From the NCBI RefSeq assembly GCF_000379625.1, contig NZ_KB903222.1, positions 52,427-116,426 on the forward strand: DNA of 64,000 nt, written 5' to 3'. Source of the DNA: Actinomycetospora chiangmaiensis DSM 45062 (GTDB lineage: Bacteria; Actinomycetota; Actinomycetes; Mycobacteriales; Pseudonocardiaceae). A model generated the notes under the pieces. It was not told where the DNA came from. It made no database searches and saw nothing but the letters and a program-made list of their open reading frames with translations. Position numbers and translations under genes: made by a program. Shown here in pieces: positions 43,175 to 56,560 of this stretch. Every line of letters begins with the position of its first letter. Positions within the stretch are counted from its first letter, which is position 1.

Positions 43175-43958
43175 CGGGGTCCGGCGCCGCCGTCCCGCGG
43201 TCCTCGGAGTCGGGCGCCCACCGGACGGCGAGCTCGGCGAACGCCTCGTCCTGGTCGAGGGCGACCTGGCGGGAGCGGTACATCTCGAGCACGCCGAGGA
43301 ACCGGCCGACCACCTCGACGCCGTGCTCGCAGTCCGCGCACAGCTCCGCGAACGTCAGCTGGCCTGCGGCTTCCAGCCGCCCGCTCATGATGACGACCTG
43401 CTCGGGGACGGAGACGCTCGGCGCGTGCAGGTGGTCGAGGCCCACGGTCGGCGGCGGGGCGGGCCGGAAGACGGCGGCGGCGATCTCGGCGAAGCCCGCG
43501 GCGTCGACCCCGAGCTCGACCGGCGGCAGCAGCGAGGCGAGCTCCGGGGAGAGCGACACCGCCCGCGGGTAGCGCAGCCGCGCCGAGGACTCCAGCTCCC
43601 GGAACAGCGCCGCGACCTGCTGGTAGGCCCGGTACTGCAGCAGCCGCGCGAAGAGCACGTCGCGGGCCTCGAGCAGCGCCAGGTCGTCCTCGTCCTCCAC
43701 CTCGGCGCTGGGCAGCAGCCGTGCCGCCTTGAGGTCGAGCAGGGTGGCCGCGACGACGAGGAACCCGGTGGTCTCCTCCAGGTCGGCCGACCCGCCGAGG
43801 GCGGCGGTGTAGGCGATGAAGTCGTCGGTGACGCGCGAGAGCGCGACCTCGGTGACGTCGAGCTCGTGGCGGCCGATGAGCTGCAGGAGCAGGTCGAACG
43901 GTCCCGTGAAGTTGTGCAGGGTGACCTGGAAACCGGTGCGCTCCGGGGCGAGGGTCAC
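43167..43958 (-). CDS. scpA: Segregation and condensation protein A
   Basis: A 263-residue kleisin subunit of bacterial condensin. FTGPFDLLLQLIGRHELDVTEVALSRVTDDFIAY is the conserved N-terminal SMC-binding block; the C-terminal winged helix includes LTFAELCADC and VVGRFLGVLEMYR. The GTG at 43958 overlaps the parA stop (GTGA), so parA-scpA-scpB form one coupled unit. Start usage upstream of 43958 would run into parA. Confidence 0.95.
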   Translation of the reverse strand: MTLAPERTGFQVTLHNFTGPFDLLLQLIGRHELDVTEVALSRVTDDFIAYTAALGGSADLEETTGFLVVAATLLDLKAARLLPSAEVEDEDDLALLEARDVLFARLLQYRAYQQVAALFRELESSARLRYPRAVSLSPELASLLPPVELGVDAAGFAEIAAAVFRPAPPPTVGLDHLHAPSVSVPEQVVIMSGRLEAAGQLTFAELCADCEHGVEVVGRFLGVLEMYRSRQVALDQDEAFAELAVRWAPDSEDRGTAAPDPGE

Positions 43959-44866
43959 CGGGCGATGACCTCTCGCGCGAGCGCCCGGTAGGCCTCGGCC
44001 CCCTGGGAGCGGGAGGCCCACTTGGTGATCGGCTCGCCGGCCACCGTCGTCTCCGGGAACCGCACCGTCCGGTTGATGACGGTGTCGAAGACGAGGTCGC
44101 CGAACGCCTCCACCACGCGGGCCATGACCTCGCGGGTGTGCAGGGTGCGCGGGTCGTACATGGTGGCCAGGATGCCGGTGATCTCGAGGTCGGGGTTCAA
44201 CCGGTCCTGCACCTTCTCGATCGTGTCCATCAGCAGCGCCACCCCGCGCAGCGAGAAGTACTCGCACTCGAGGGGGATGAGCACGCCGTGCGCGCAGGCC
44301 AGCGCGTTGACGGTGAGCAGGCCGAGCGAGGGCTGGCAGTCCACGAGCACGAAGTCGTAGTGCGGCAGCGCGGGGGCGAGCACGCGCCCCAGCGTCTGCT
44401 CGCGCCCGACCTCGCTGACCAGCTGCACCTCGGCGGCCGACAGGTCGATGTTGCTGGGCAGCAGGTCCAGCCCCTCGACCCCGGTGCGCAGCACGACGTC
44501 GTCCAGCGTGACGCGCCGCTCCATGATCAGGTTGTAGATGGTGGTGTCGAGCTCGTGCGGCTGGACCCCGAGGCCCACCGAGAGGGCGCCCTGCGGGTCG
44601 AAGTCGACGAGCAGCACCTTGCGGCCGTACTCGGCCAGCGCCGCGCCGAGGTTGATCGTCGAGGTCGTCTTGCCGACCCCGCCCTTCTGGTTGCACATCG
44701 CGAGGACCGTCGCCGGGCCGTGCCCGGAGAGCGGCGCGGGCGTCGGGATCTCCCGGTGGGGTCGCGACGACGGGTCGGGGACCTCCGCGACGACGGGTGC
44801 GGCCACGTCCGGTCGAGCCGGCTCCCCCATCCGGAGCGACTCGGCGTCGAAGAGAGGTGCCGACAT
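43955..44866 (-). CDS. parA: ParA-family chromosome partitioning ATPase
   Basis: A 303-residue Walker-type ATPase of the Soj/ParA family. The deviant Walker A KGGVGKTTSTINL is near residue 62, Walker A' VDFDPQGAL near 88, and Walker B DFVLVDCQPSLGLL near 172. No parB is adjacent, as for the mycobacterial Rv1708 orthologue in front of scpA. Residues 1-50 are a flexible, Pro-rich extension. Confidence 0.95.
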   Translation of the reverse strand: MSAPLFDAESLRMGEPARPDVAAPVVAEVPDPSSRPHREIPTPAPLSGHGPATVLAMCNQKGGVGKTTSTINLGAALAEYGRKVLLVDFDPQGALSVGLGVQPHELDTTIYNLIMERRVTLDDVVLRTGVEGLDLLPSNIDLSAAEVQLVSEVGREQTLGRVLAPALPHYDFVLVDCQPSLGLLTVNALACAHGVLIPLECEYFSLRGVALLMDTIEKVQDRLNPDLEITGILATMYDPRTLHTREVMARVVEAFGDLVFDTVINRTVRFPETTVAGEPITKWASRSQGAEAYRALAREVIAR

Positions 44867-44914
44867 CCGTGATCGTCCTCCCTCCGGGTGACCCCGCGTC
44901 CCCGTCGTGCGCCC

Positions 44915-44920
44915 AGGCTA
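44915..44920 (-). promoter_or_regulatory. Possible -10 box for parA-scpA-scpB
   Basis: TAGCCT on the minus strand, about 50 bases before the parA ATG. No clear -35. Confidence 0.35.
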
Positions 44921-44994
44921 GGAGGGGGGCCCGACCGGAGCCATCATGACGCGCCGACGTGTGACGGAAGCGCTTCCGGGGGACCCCGGGGGCC

Positions 44995-45768
44995 ATGTCT
45001 CCGCCTGCCGACGCCCCGGAGGACGGACCACCACGCTCCGTCCTCGGCCGTGCGCTGACCGTGCTCGGAGCCTTCACCGACGCCTCGCCCGAGCTCGCCC
45101 TCGCCGACATCGTCACCCTGACCGGTCTCCCGCCGGCCACCGCGCACCGCATCGTGGCCGAGCTCGTGGCCTGGGGCGCCCTCGAGCGCGTCGGGCGCGG
45201 GCGCTACCGCGTCGGGCTCCGGCTGTGGCGGATCGGCGCCCTCGCGCCGGCCGCGCGGACGCTGCGGGAGGCCGCGCTCGCCCCGATGCAGGACCTCGCG
45301 GCCGTGACCGGCCACGTCGTGCACCTCGTGGTGCGCGACGGCCACCGGGCCCTGTTCGTGGAACGCCTGGCCGGGCGGGAGCCCCTCACCGTGCGCTCCC
45401 GCGTGGGCCGTGACATGCCGCTGCACGCCAGCGGGCCCGGCAAGGTGCTGCTCGCCCATGCCCCGGCGGCGTTCGTCGAGGAGGTGATCGCCCGGGGCCT
45501 CCCCCGGCTCGCGCCCGGCACGATCACGGAGCCGGCCGCGCTGCGCGCCGCGCTCGACGGGATCCGTCGGAGTGGGCACTGCCTGTCCCGCGAGGAGATG
45601 ACCGAGGGCGCGTCGTCGGTCGCCGCCCCGGTCGTCGCCGCCGACGGCACCGTCGTGGCCGCACTCGGGGTGGTGGTGCCGGCCGTGTCCCCGCTCCCCG
45701 CCTTCGTGCCGGCCGTGAAGGTCGCGGCCGCGACGGCCTCGCGGAACCTGGGGTCGCGCCCGCACTGA
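44995..45768 (+). CDS. IclR-family transcriptional regulator
   Basis: A 257-residue regulator: N-terminal winged helix (SVLGRALTVLGAFTDASPELALADI to TGLPPATAHRIVAELV) and C-terminal effector domain (RVGRDMPLHASGPGKVLLAH, HCLSREEMTEGASSVAAPV). IclR proteins often control aromatic or organic-acid catabolism. It is followed in the same direction by an aromatic-acid-type MFS gene and a benzoylformate-decarboxylase-like gene, its likely targets, across a perfect palindrome. Confidence 0.92.
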   Translation: MSPPADAPEDGPPRSVLGRALTVLGAFTDASPELALADIVTLTGLPPATAHRIVAELVAWGALERVGRGRYRVGLRLWRIGALAPAARTLREAALAPMQDLAAVTGHVVHLVVRDGHRALFVERLAGREPLTVRSRVGRDMPLHASGPGKVLLAHAPAAFVEEVIARGLPRLAPGTITEPAALRAALDGIRRSGHCLSREEMTEGASSVAAPVVAADGTVVAALGVVVPAVSPLPAFVPAVKVAAATASRNLGSRPH

Positions 45769-45802
45769 ATCCGGTCAGCCGATCTTCCGTCCAGTGGGAG
45801 GA

Positions 45803-45828
45803 AGCGGTGACCTGATCAGGTCACCGCT
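45803..45828. promoter_or_regulatory. Perfect 26-bp palindrome between IclR and MFS genes
   Basis: AGCGGTGACCTGA is followed directly by its exact reverse complement, a dyad with no loop. Position in front of the transporter gene suggests an operator for the IclR protein; as RNA it could also be a hairpin. TTGACA at 45848-45853 follows, without a good -10. Confidence 0.6.
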
Positions 45829-45881
45829 CCCATACTCCGCGCACGCCTTGACACGGACGTCACGGCAGGAAGGTGGCAGTG

Positions 45882-47111
45882 ATGACGCCGTCAACGACAT
45901 GGGTCCGCTGGCTCGCCTGGTCGGCCGTGGCGCTCGAGGGGTACGACCTCGTCGTCCTCGGCGTCGTCATCCCGGTCCTGCGCCGCGACCCGGTCTTCGC
46001 CCTGAGTGCCGGCAGCGCGACCACGGTGGCCACCATCGGCCTGCTCGGCGTCATGGTCGGGGCTCTGGCCGTCGGGCCCGTGGCCGACGTGTGGGGCCGG
46101 CGCCGCACCCTGATCGTCTGCGTGGCGGCGTTCTCGCTGCTCGGGGCGGCCTGCGCACTCGCGCCGGACGCCGGGATGCTCGGCACCCTCCGCTTCCTCG
46201 CCGGTGTGCCGCTCGGCGGGGTGCTGCCCGTCGCCCTCGCGATGACCGCCGAGCACGCCCCGCCGAGCCGTGGCAACTCCGCCACCACGATCCTCATGAC
46301 CGGCTACCACGTCGGGGCGGTCGCCGCCTCCCTGCTGGGCGCCCTGCTGGTGACGAGCCTCGGCTGGCAGTTCATGTTCGTGGCCGGTGCGCTGCCGGCC
46401 CTCCTGCTCGTGCCGCTCATGGCGCGCCGGCTCCCCGCCGACGAGGCCCCGGTCGCGCGGGACACCGCGGCGGGCCGGAAGAACCCCCTGAGCGACCTGT
46501 TCCGCGGCGGGTACGGGGTGGCCACGGTCGCCTTCTGGGTCGCGTCGTTCATGGGCCTGCTGCTCGTGTACGGCCTCAACACGTGGCTGCCCGAGATCAT
46601 GCGGCTCGCCGGCTACGCCCTCACGCAGGCCCTGTTCCAGCTGCTCGCGCTGAACGTCGGGGCCGTGATCGGCCTGCTGATCGGCGGGAAGGTGGCCGAC
46701 CGCATCGGCGTCCGCCCCGCCACCATCACCTGGTTCGCGGTCGCCGCGGTGTTCCTCGCGCTGCTCTCGATCCGGCTGCCGGGCGCGGTCGTCTACGTCG
46801 CGATCCTGCTCGCCGGCATCTTCGTCTTCTCCTCGCAGGTGCTGGTCTACAGCTGGGTCGGGCGCATCTACCCGGCGGCCGTCCGGGGCTCGGCGCTGGG
46901 CTCGGCGAGCGGGGTCGGACGCCTCGGCGCAATCTCCGGCCCGGCCTTCACCGGCGCGCTCGTCGCCGGTGGGGTGGCCTACCCGTGGGGCTTCTACTTC
47001 TTCGCCCTGGTCGCCGCGCTCGGCGCCGTCGCCGTCGTGTTCGTCCGCCGCACCGAACCCGCGCCGGACCTCGCCGCGACCACCGTCGAACGCGACCGGG
47101 CGGCGTCCTGA
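45882..47111 (+). CDS. MFS transporter, aromatic-acid/H+ symporter type
   Basis: A 409-residue, 12-helix transporter of the AAHS-like group. WSAVALEGYDLVVLGVVIP in TM1 is the D-containing motif of PcaK/BenK-like transporters, and GPVADVWGRRR the MFS loop; FMGLLLVYGLNTWLP and SWVGRIYPAAVRGSA are also typical. It likely imports an aromatic acid such as benzoylformate, mandelate or benzoate (inference from the next gene). The ATG at 45882 has AGGAAGG seven bases upstream. Confidence 0.88.
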   Translation: MTPSTTWVRWLAWSAVALEGYDLVVLGVVIPVLRRDPVFALSAGSATTVATIGLLGVMVGALAVGPVADVWGRRRTLIVCVAAFSLLGAACALAPDAGMLGTLRFLAGVPLGGVLPVALAMTAEHAPPSRGNSATTILMTGYHVGAVAASLLGALLVTSLGWQFMFVAGALPALLLVPLMARRLPADEAPVARDTAAGRKNPLSDLFRGGYGVATVAFWVASFMGLLLVYGLNTWLPEIMRLAGYALTQALFQLLALNVGAVIGLLIGGKVADRIGVRPATITWFAVAAVFLALLSIRLPGAVVYVAILLAGIFVFSSQVLVYSWVGRIYPAAVRGSALGSASGVGRLGAISGPAFTGALVAGGVAYPWGFYFFALVAALGAVAVVFVRRTEPAPDLAATTVERDRAAS

Positions 47112-48694
47112 GCACCGTCCGCGAGGCCGCGTTCGACGTCCTGCGCCGGCGCGGCCTCGACCGCGTCTTCGCCAACCCCGGGTCGACCGAGATCACGCTG
47201 CTCACCGACCTGCCCGACGACCTCGACTTCGTGCTCGCCCTGCACGAGGGCTCGGTCGTCGGGCTCGCGACCGGCTACGCCACCGCGACCGACCGCCCCG
47301 CCCTCGTCGTCCTGCACACGACGGCGGGGCTCGGCAACGCCGTGGGCGCCCTCGCGACCGCCCGGGTCAACCGGACCCCGCTCGTCGTCCTCGTCGGACA
47401 GCAGGACCGGCGCCACCTGGCGTCCCGCCCGTTCCTCGCGGGCGACCTCGACGGCCTCGCCGGCTCCTACCCGGTGTGGTGGTCCTCCCCCTCGCGGCCC
47501 CAGGACGTCCCGGGCGCCCTCGACCGCGCCTTCCACGAGGCCACCGCGGCGCGCGGACCCGCCGTCGTGACCGTCCCCAGCGACGACTGGGCCGCCGAGG
47601 CCGACCCCCGCGCCCTCCCCTCCCCCGTCGTCGTCCGTCGGGGCCTGCGTCCCGACGACGGGTCAGTGCGGGAGCTCGCGACCCACCTGGCCGCAGCCCG
47701 GTCGCCGGTGCTCGTCGTCGGGGCGGACGCCGACTCGGCGCCGGCGTGGGCAGCCCTGGTCGAGCTCGCCGAACGCCTCGACCTCCCGGTCCACCAGGAG
47801 GCCTTCGCGGCGCGCGCCGGGTTCCCGCAGGACCACCCGCTCTTCGTCGGGCACCTGCCGCCCGACCGCGCGGCCCTGCGCGCGACCCTCGCCGGGCACG
47901 ACCTCGTGCTCGTCGTCGGCGCCCCCGTGTTCCGGCAGTACCAGTACGCCCCGGGCGAGCTGGTCGAGCCCGGCACCACCGTGCTGCTGGTCTCCGACGA
48001 CGCCGAGGACGTCCACCACAGCCGGGCCGACCTGGCCGTGCTCGCCGACCCCGCGGCGACGGTCGCCGCGCTGACGGCCGCCCTCCCCACCACGCCGCGC
48101 GAGAGGAACCCTCGGGCCGCGAGAGCGCGCGAGGGTTCCCCTCACGGGGCCCGGCTCGACGCACCCACCGTGTTCACCGCGCTCGCCGCGCGACTGCCGG
48201 CCGACGCCGTCGTCGTCGAGGAGACGCCGTCGTCGCGGCCGGACCTGCACCGCCTCGTCCCGGCCCGGGCGCCGCTCGGCTTCCTCTCCGCGGCCCAGGG
48301 CGGACTGGGGTTCGGGGTGCCCGCGTCGATCGGGGTCCGGATGGGCGCGCCGGACCGGCCGGTGGTCGCGGTCGTCGGCGACGGGTCGACGCTCTACGGC
48401 GTCCAGGCGCTGTGGAGTGCCGCGCACTACGGGGTGGGCGTGCTCGTGCTCGTCCTGGACAACGGCCGGTACGCGATCATGGACCGGCTGGCCGCGGCCG
48501 CCGGCGGGAAGGCGCCGTGGCCGGGCTTCGACGAGGTGGACGTGGCCGCCGTCGCGCGCGGGCTGGGGTGCCCGGCGCAGCGGGTCGGCACCGTCGACGA
48601 GCTCACCGGGGTGCTCGACGAGGTCGTCCCGGGACTCGCCGGGCGGACGGCGCCGCACGTGGTGGTCTGCAACCTGCGCGAGGAAGCCCGGTAG
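47108..48694 (+). CDS. mdlC: Benzoylformate-decarboxylase-like ThDP enzyme, probable CTG start
   Basis: A 528-residue thiamine-diphosphate enzyme. The PYR domain begins STVREAAFDVLRRRG and contains FANPGSTEITLL and the catalytic Glu region; the PP domain has VGDGSTLYGVQALW and LVLDNGRYAIMD for Mg/ThDP. Motif order and the very short N-terminus fit benzoylformate decarboxylase. No ATG, GTG or TTG is available at the conserved start; CTG at 47108 overlaps the MFS stop (CTGA) and is the best choice. A palindromic element at 48098-48146 adds a stretch of about 16 residues between the middle and PP domains. Confidence 0.85.
   Translation: MSTVREAAFDVLRRRGLDRVFANPGSTEITLLTDLPDDLDFVLALHEGSVVGLATGYATATDRPALVVLHTTAGLGNAVGALATARVNRTPLVVLVGQQDRRHLASRPFLAGDLDGLAGSYPVWWSSPSRPQDVPGALDRAFHEATAARGPAVVTVPSDDWAAEADPRALPSPVVVRRGLRPDDGSVRELATHLAAARSPVLVVGADADSAPAWAALVELAERLDLPVHQEAFAARAGFPQDHPLFVGHLPPDRAALRATLAGHDLVLVVGAPVFRQYQYAPGELVEPGTTVLLVSDDAEDVHHSRADLAVLADPAATVAALTAALPTTPRERNPRAARAREGSPHGARLDAPTVFTALAARLPADAVVVEETPSSRPDLHRLVPARAPLGFLSAAQGGLGFGVPASIGVRMGAPDRPVVAVVGDGSTLYGVQALWSAAHYGVGVLVLVLDNGRYAIMDRLAAAAGGKAPWPGFDEVDVAAVARGLGCPAQRVGTVDELTGVLDEVVPGLAGRTAPHVVVCNLREEAR
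48098..48146. repeat. REP-like palindrome inside a coding sequence
   Basis: Arms 48098-48117 and 48127-48146 match the 3323-3373 element almost throughout (core GAGGAACCCTCGGGCC and CGAGGGTTCCCCTCACG); the dyad here has three mismatches. It is read in frame as a basic linker. Confidence 0.75.
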
Positions 48695-49210
48695 TCAGGC
48701 CAACGCGTCCCACACGGCGCGGACCCGGCGGCCGATCCGCCGCCGCACCCTGGGCGACGTGGGGTCGGGGTCCGTCCCGAGCAGCCGCCGGATGCGGTCC
48801 GCGGTGTCCGGGGTGAGGTCGACGCCGTCCTCCGGGGCCGACGGGTCGGAGTCCAGCTCGAACCAGACGCGGCGCCCTCCCTGGTAGGGCTCGTGTCCCC
48901 AGCGCTCCGCGAGGGCGCCGAGCAGCGGCAGCCGGCCCACGAGGGCGTCGGCGACGGCGGGTCGGACGGCGCCGCCGTCCGCGAGGGAGACGCGCAGCAG
49001 TCGGTCGTGCAGCGTCAGTTCCAGCAGCAGGGCGTTCTCGCCGCCCGCGTGGGAGACGACGTCGTCGGTCAGGTCGTCGATGAGCAGCGCCAGGTCGACG
49101 CGGCAGGCGGCGGTGTCCCAGCTGTCGGCCAGGTCCAGCACCAGCGTGCGCGCGTCACGCACCGTGTGGGCCGTGACCGGGAGGTCGACGGCCGCGGAGA
49201 GGGTGGTCAT
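48695..49210 (-). CDS. Degenerate histidine-kinase-like ATPase (anti-sigma-type)
   Basis: A 171-residue protein resembling HATPase_c_2 anti-sigma kinases of actinomycetes. The N-box region reads LLIDDLTDDVVSHAGG, where the usual Asn is Asp, and the G-box region LVGRLPLLGALAERWG lacks the normal glycines, though the end GGRRVWFELD is typical. It may have lost ATP binding and act as a binding partner. Start ATG 49210; it is divergent from the small helix-turn-helix gene. Confidence 0.65.
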   Translation of the reverse strand: MTTLSAAVDLPVTAHTVRDARTLVLDLADSWDTAACRVDLALLIDDLTDDVVSHAGGENALLLELTLHDRLLRVSLADGGAVRPAVADALVGRLPLLGALAERWGHEPYQGGRRVWFELDSDPSAPEDGVDLTPDTADRIRRLLGTDPDPTSPRVRRRIGRRVRAVWDALA

Positions 49211-49251
49211 GCGGGTCCGATCCGAGCCGGTGTCCGGCTCATCACTCGTTC

Positions 49252-49289
49252 GGAGCAGCCTCCTGCTGGTGCGCAACAGGGGCTGCTCC
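49252..49289. promoter_or_regulatory. 9-bp inverted repeat in the divergent intergenic region
   Basis: GGAGCAGCC (49252-49260) pairs with GGCTGCTCC (49281-49289). A possible -10 TACAGT (49293-49298) for the rightward gene follows directly, so it may be an operator. Confidence 0.4.
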
Positions 49290-49371
49290 CAATACAGTGG
49301 CACACAACCAGACAGGCAACAACCATTGCCCGCAAGGGCCGTTGTCATTCCCGCCACCCGGAAGGAGCCCC

Positions 49372-49728
49372 GTGTCCGACGCGGAGCAGGTCGACGAGGT
49401 CGACGCCGCACTCGCCGAGCTCGTCGCGGAACTCGCGACGTGCATCACGAGTCTCGGGGCCGCGCGCGAGCGGGCGGCGGAACTGCAGGAGCTCCGGGCC
49501 GGCGGGATGGGCTGGCTCGAGGCGGTGCGCGCCGAGGAGCCACCGCTGATCGTCGAGCGCATCTCGGGGGCCCTGGAGTCGCTCAACACGGTGGGCGGGC
49601 GATGGCGGCGCCGGGAGGCCGCCGCCCTGCACGGCGCGGGCATGAGCATCAACGAGATCGCGCGGCTCTTCGGGGTGACCCGCCAACGCGCCTCGGTGCT
49701 CGTCCGCACCACGGAGGAGACGGGCTGA
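49372..49728 (+). CDS. Small helix-turn-helix protein
   Basis: A 118-residue protein with a helical N-terminal half (ALAELVAELATCITSLGAARERAAEL) and a C-terminal Mor/MerR-like helix-turn-helix (AAALHGAGMSINEIARLFGVTRQRASVLVR). The GTG at 49372 has AAGGAG five bases upstream. It precedes the GAF-ANTAR gene by 80 bases; similar small proteins next to ANTAR proteins are common in actinomycetes, but the function is unknown. Confidence 0.7.
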   Translation: MSDAEQVDEVDAALAELVAELATCITSLGAARERAAELQELRAGGMGWLEAVRAEEPPLIVERISGALESLNTVGGRWRRREAAALHGAGMSINEIARLFGVTRQRASVLVRTTEETG

Positions 49729-49808
49729 TCCCTGCGTCACGGGCGGAATCTCCTACGCTGGGCCTCCCTGCCTCGAACGCGCGGGCCGGCGACCAGGACC
49801 GAGGAGAG

Positions 49809-50531
49809 ATGGAACCGCACGAGGTCGACGCCCTGTCCGACGCGCTCCGCCACGCCGCGGCCACCGTGCTCGGCTCGTCCCGGCCCGACGGCGGGCTCGG
49901 GTCGACCGAGGCGGTGCTCACCCGCATCGTCGAGGTGGCCACGGAGCGGGTGCCCGGCGCCGACGGTGCCGGGATCACGCAGACCGACCGCGGCACCGTC
50001 ACGAGCCGGGCCCCGTCGGCCGACTGGGTCGCGGACCTCGACGCCGCGCAGGCCGAGCTGGGTGAGGGGCCGTGCGTCGACGCAGGCGACCGCGACGAGC
50101 CGAGCCACGTCGAGGCCATCGACCTCGACGGCGAGACCCGCTGGCCCCGCTGGCGGCCCCGGGCCCGCGCGGCCGGGGTGCGCGCGATGCTGTCCTACGC
50201 GATGGGGCCACCCGACGCACCGGTCGGGTCGCTGAACCTCTACTCCTTCACCCCCGGTGCCTTCTCCGAGGCCGGCCGCGTCACGCTGGAGGTGTTCGCC
50301 CTGCAGGCGGCGATCGCCCTCTACGGCGCCAGCCGGGCGGAGGGCCTGGACATCGCGCTCGCGCACCGCGATCAGATCGGCCAGGCCAAGGGCATTCTCA
50401 TGGAGCGCCACGGCGTCGACGCCGACCGCGCGTTCCGCATGCTCGTCGAGGCCTCGCAGCAGTCCAACATCAAGGTCCGGGACGTCGCCGCCTGGCTGGT
50501 CGAGGAGCGCGCCCGCCCGACGGGTCCCTAG
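49809..50531 (+). CDS. GAF-ANTAR RNA-binding antiterminator
   Basis: A 240-residue protein. A GAF sensor domain (about 30-165: GADGAGITQTDRGTVTSRAPS, LGEGPCVDAGD) precedes an ANTAR domain (about 180-235) with the conserved residues of DQIGQAKGILMERHGVDADRAFRMLVEASQQSN and VRDVAAWLVE. ANTAR proteins bind dual hairpins in nascent mRNA and prevent termination; the GAF domain would bring a ligand or redox signal. TACGCT at 49754-49759 is a possible -10. Confidence 0.9.
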   Translation: MEPHEVDALSDALRHAAATVLGSSRPDGGLGSTEAVLTRIVEVATERVPGADGAGITQTDRGTVTSRAPSADWVADLDAAQAELGEGPCVDAGDRDEPSHVEAIDLDGETRWPRWRPRARAAGVRAMLSYAMGPPDAPVGSLNLYSFTPGAFSEAGRVTLEVFALQAAIALYGASRAEGLDIALAHRDQIGQAKGILMERHGVDADRAFRMLVEASQQSNIKVRDVAAWLVEERARPTGP

Positions 50532-50592
50532 GAGGAGCGCTCGAGACCGAGGACGCTCTGCGCCATTCGGTGAAGTCCACGGACGGGGGACG

Positions 50593-51516
50593 CTAACCAG
50601 CGCGCGCCCTCGGGTGCGAGGTCGCGTAGACCTCACGGAGCCGGTCGACGGTGACCATCGTGTAGATCTGCGTCGTCGTGACCGACGCGTGGCCGAGCAG
50701 CTCCTGCACCACGCGCAGGTCGGCCCCGCCGTCGAGCAGGTGCGTCGCGAACGAGTGCCGCAGCGTGTGCGGCGAGATCTCCGCGGTGATGCCCGCGAAC
50801 TCGGCGGTCTCCCGGAGCACGTTCCAGGCGCTCTGCCGCGACAGGCGCGCGCCGCGGGCGTTGAGGAACAGCGCCGGTGTGCCCCGCCCGCGCACCGCGA
50901 AGCCTGGCCGCGAGCGCACCCGGTAGGCCTCGAGCGCGGCGAGCGCGGGGCGCCCGACCGGGACGAGGCGCTGCTTGCCCCCCTTGCCGGTCAGCACGAC
51001 GGTGCGCTGTTCGGCGTCCACGTCGTCGACGTCGAGCCCGACGACCTCGCTGATGCGCGCCCCGGTCGAGTACAGCAGCTCCAGCAGTGCCCGGTCCCGC
51101 ACCCCGCGGGGGTCCTCCGGGGACGGTGCCTCGAGCAGCCGGGTGACGGTGTCGACGTCGAGCGCCTTCGGCAGCTTGCGCGGCGGCGCCGGCGGGTGGA
51201 CGTCCGCGGCCACGTCCTGGGCGACCGCGCCCTCCGCCAGCGCGAACCGGTGCAGCCCCCGCACGGCGACGACGGCCCGCGACGCGCTCGACGTCGCGAG
51301 CGGCCGGTGCCCGTCTGCCCCCGTCCGCAGCGCCACGAGGAAGTTCCCGACGTCGGGTGCGGTCACCTCGGCGAGGTCGGTGCGCCCGGCCCGCTCCAGG
51401 TGCTCGAGATAGCGCTCCAGGTCGCGGCGGTAGTTCGAGAGGGTGTGCACCGACATTCCGCGCTCGACGTCGAGGTGGTCGAGGTAGGTGGCCACGACGT
51501 CCGCTGCGTGCCCCAC
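50593..51516 (-). CDS. xerD: Site-specific tyrosine recombinase XerD
   Basis: A 307-residue recombinase for chromosome dimer resolution. The SAM-like N-terminal domain ([22 protein letters not shown]) precedes the catalytic domain with Arg in STGARISEV, Lys in [33 protein letters not shown] with His and the nucleophile Tyr. The GTG at 51516 is supported by TAGAAC seven bases upstream; longer frames extend into non-conserved sequence. Order NUDIX-xerD follows the mycobacterial Rv1700-Rv1701. Confidence 0.95.
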   Translation of the reverse strand: MGHAADVVATYLDHLDVERGMSVHTLSNYRRDLERYLEHLERAGRTDLAEVTAPDVGNFLVALRTGADGHRPLATSSASRAVVAVRGLHRFALAEGAVAQDVAADVHPPAPPRKLPKALDVDTVTRLLEAPSPEDPRGVRDRALLELLYSTGARISEVVGLDVDDVDAEQRTVVLTGKGGKQRLVPVGRPALAALEAYRVRSRPGFAVRGRGTPALFLNARGARLSRQSAWNVLRETAEFAGITAEISPHTLRHSFATHLLDGGADLRVVQELLGHASVTTTQIYTMVTVDRLREVYATSHPRARAG

Positions 51517-51523
51517 GGTCCCG

Positions 51524-51529
51524 GTTCTA
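51524..51529 (-). promoter_or_regulatory. -10 box of xerD
   Basis: TAGAAC on the minus strand, seven bases before the GTG start: leaderless arrangement. Confidence 0.4.
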
Positions 51530-51630
51530 CCCCCTCGGACCGCCGGTCCCCGGGTGACGCGCCGCGGGTGCCGTCCGCCGCCACCCCGGGGTGGGGCTGC
51601 ACCCACGCTGCGCGCGTGCACGACGGCCGG

Positions 51631-51691
51631 GACGAGCGGACTCCGAGCGGGCTCCGGCACCGGTCGCCGGCCCGCTCCGGGTCCGCTCGTC
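51631..51691. terminator. Large inverted repeat downstream of the NUDIX gene
   Basis: Arms 51631-51652 and 51670-51691 match over 22 bases with two mismatches (GACGAGCGGAC and GAGCGGGC blocks). It begins six bases past the NUDIX stop on the minus strand and probably ends that operon. Confidence 0.65.
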
Positions 51692-51697
51692 GGGGCG

Positions 51698-56440
<4,743 letters not shown>

Positions 56441-56560
56441 GGCGTCGATGCTGACGGCCCATCACGATCCGGACACGCCGCCACGCCGAGACACCACACA
56501 GGTCTCACTCGACCCGGGCGTCCCATCCGTCACAGGGGTGAGCGCCCGCACCCACCCGGC

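Noticed and set aside
45848..45853. TTGACA as the promoter of the aromatic-acid transporter
   Set aside because: No plausible -10 at 16-19 bases; the spacing runs into the ribosome site.
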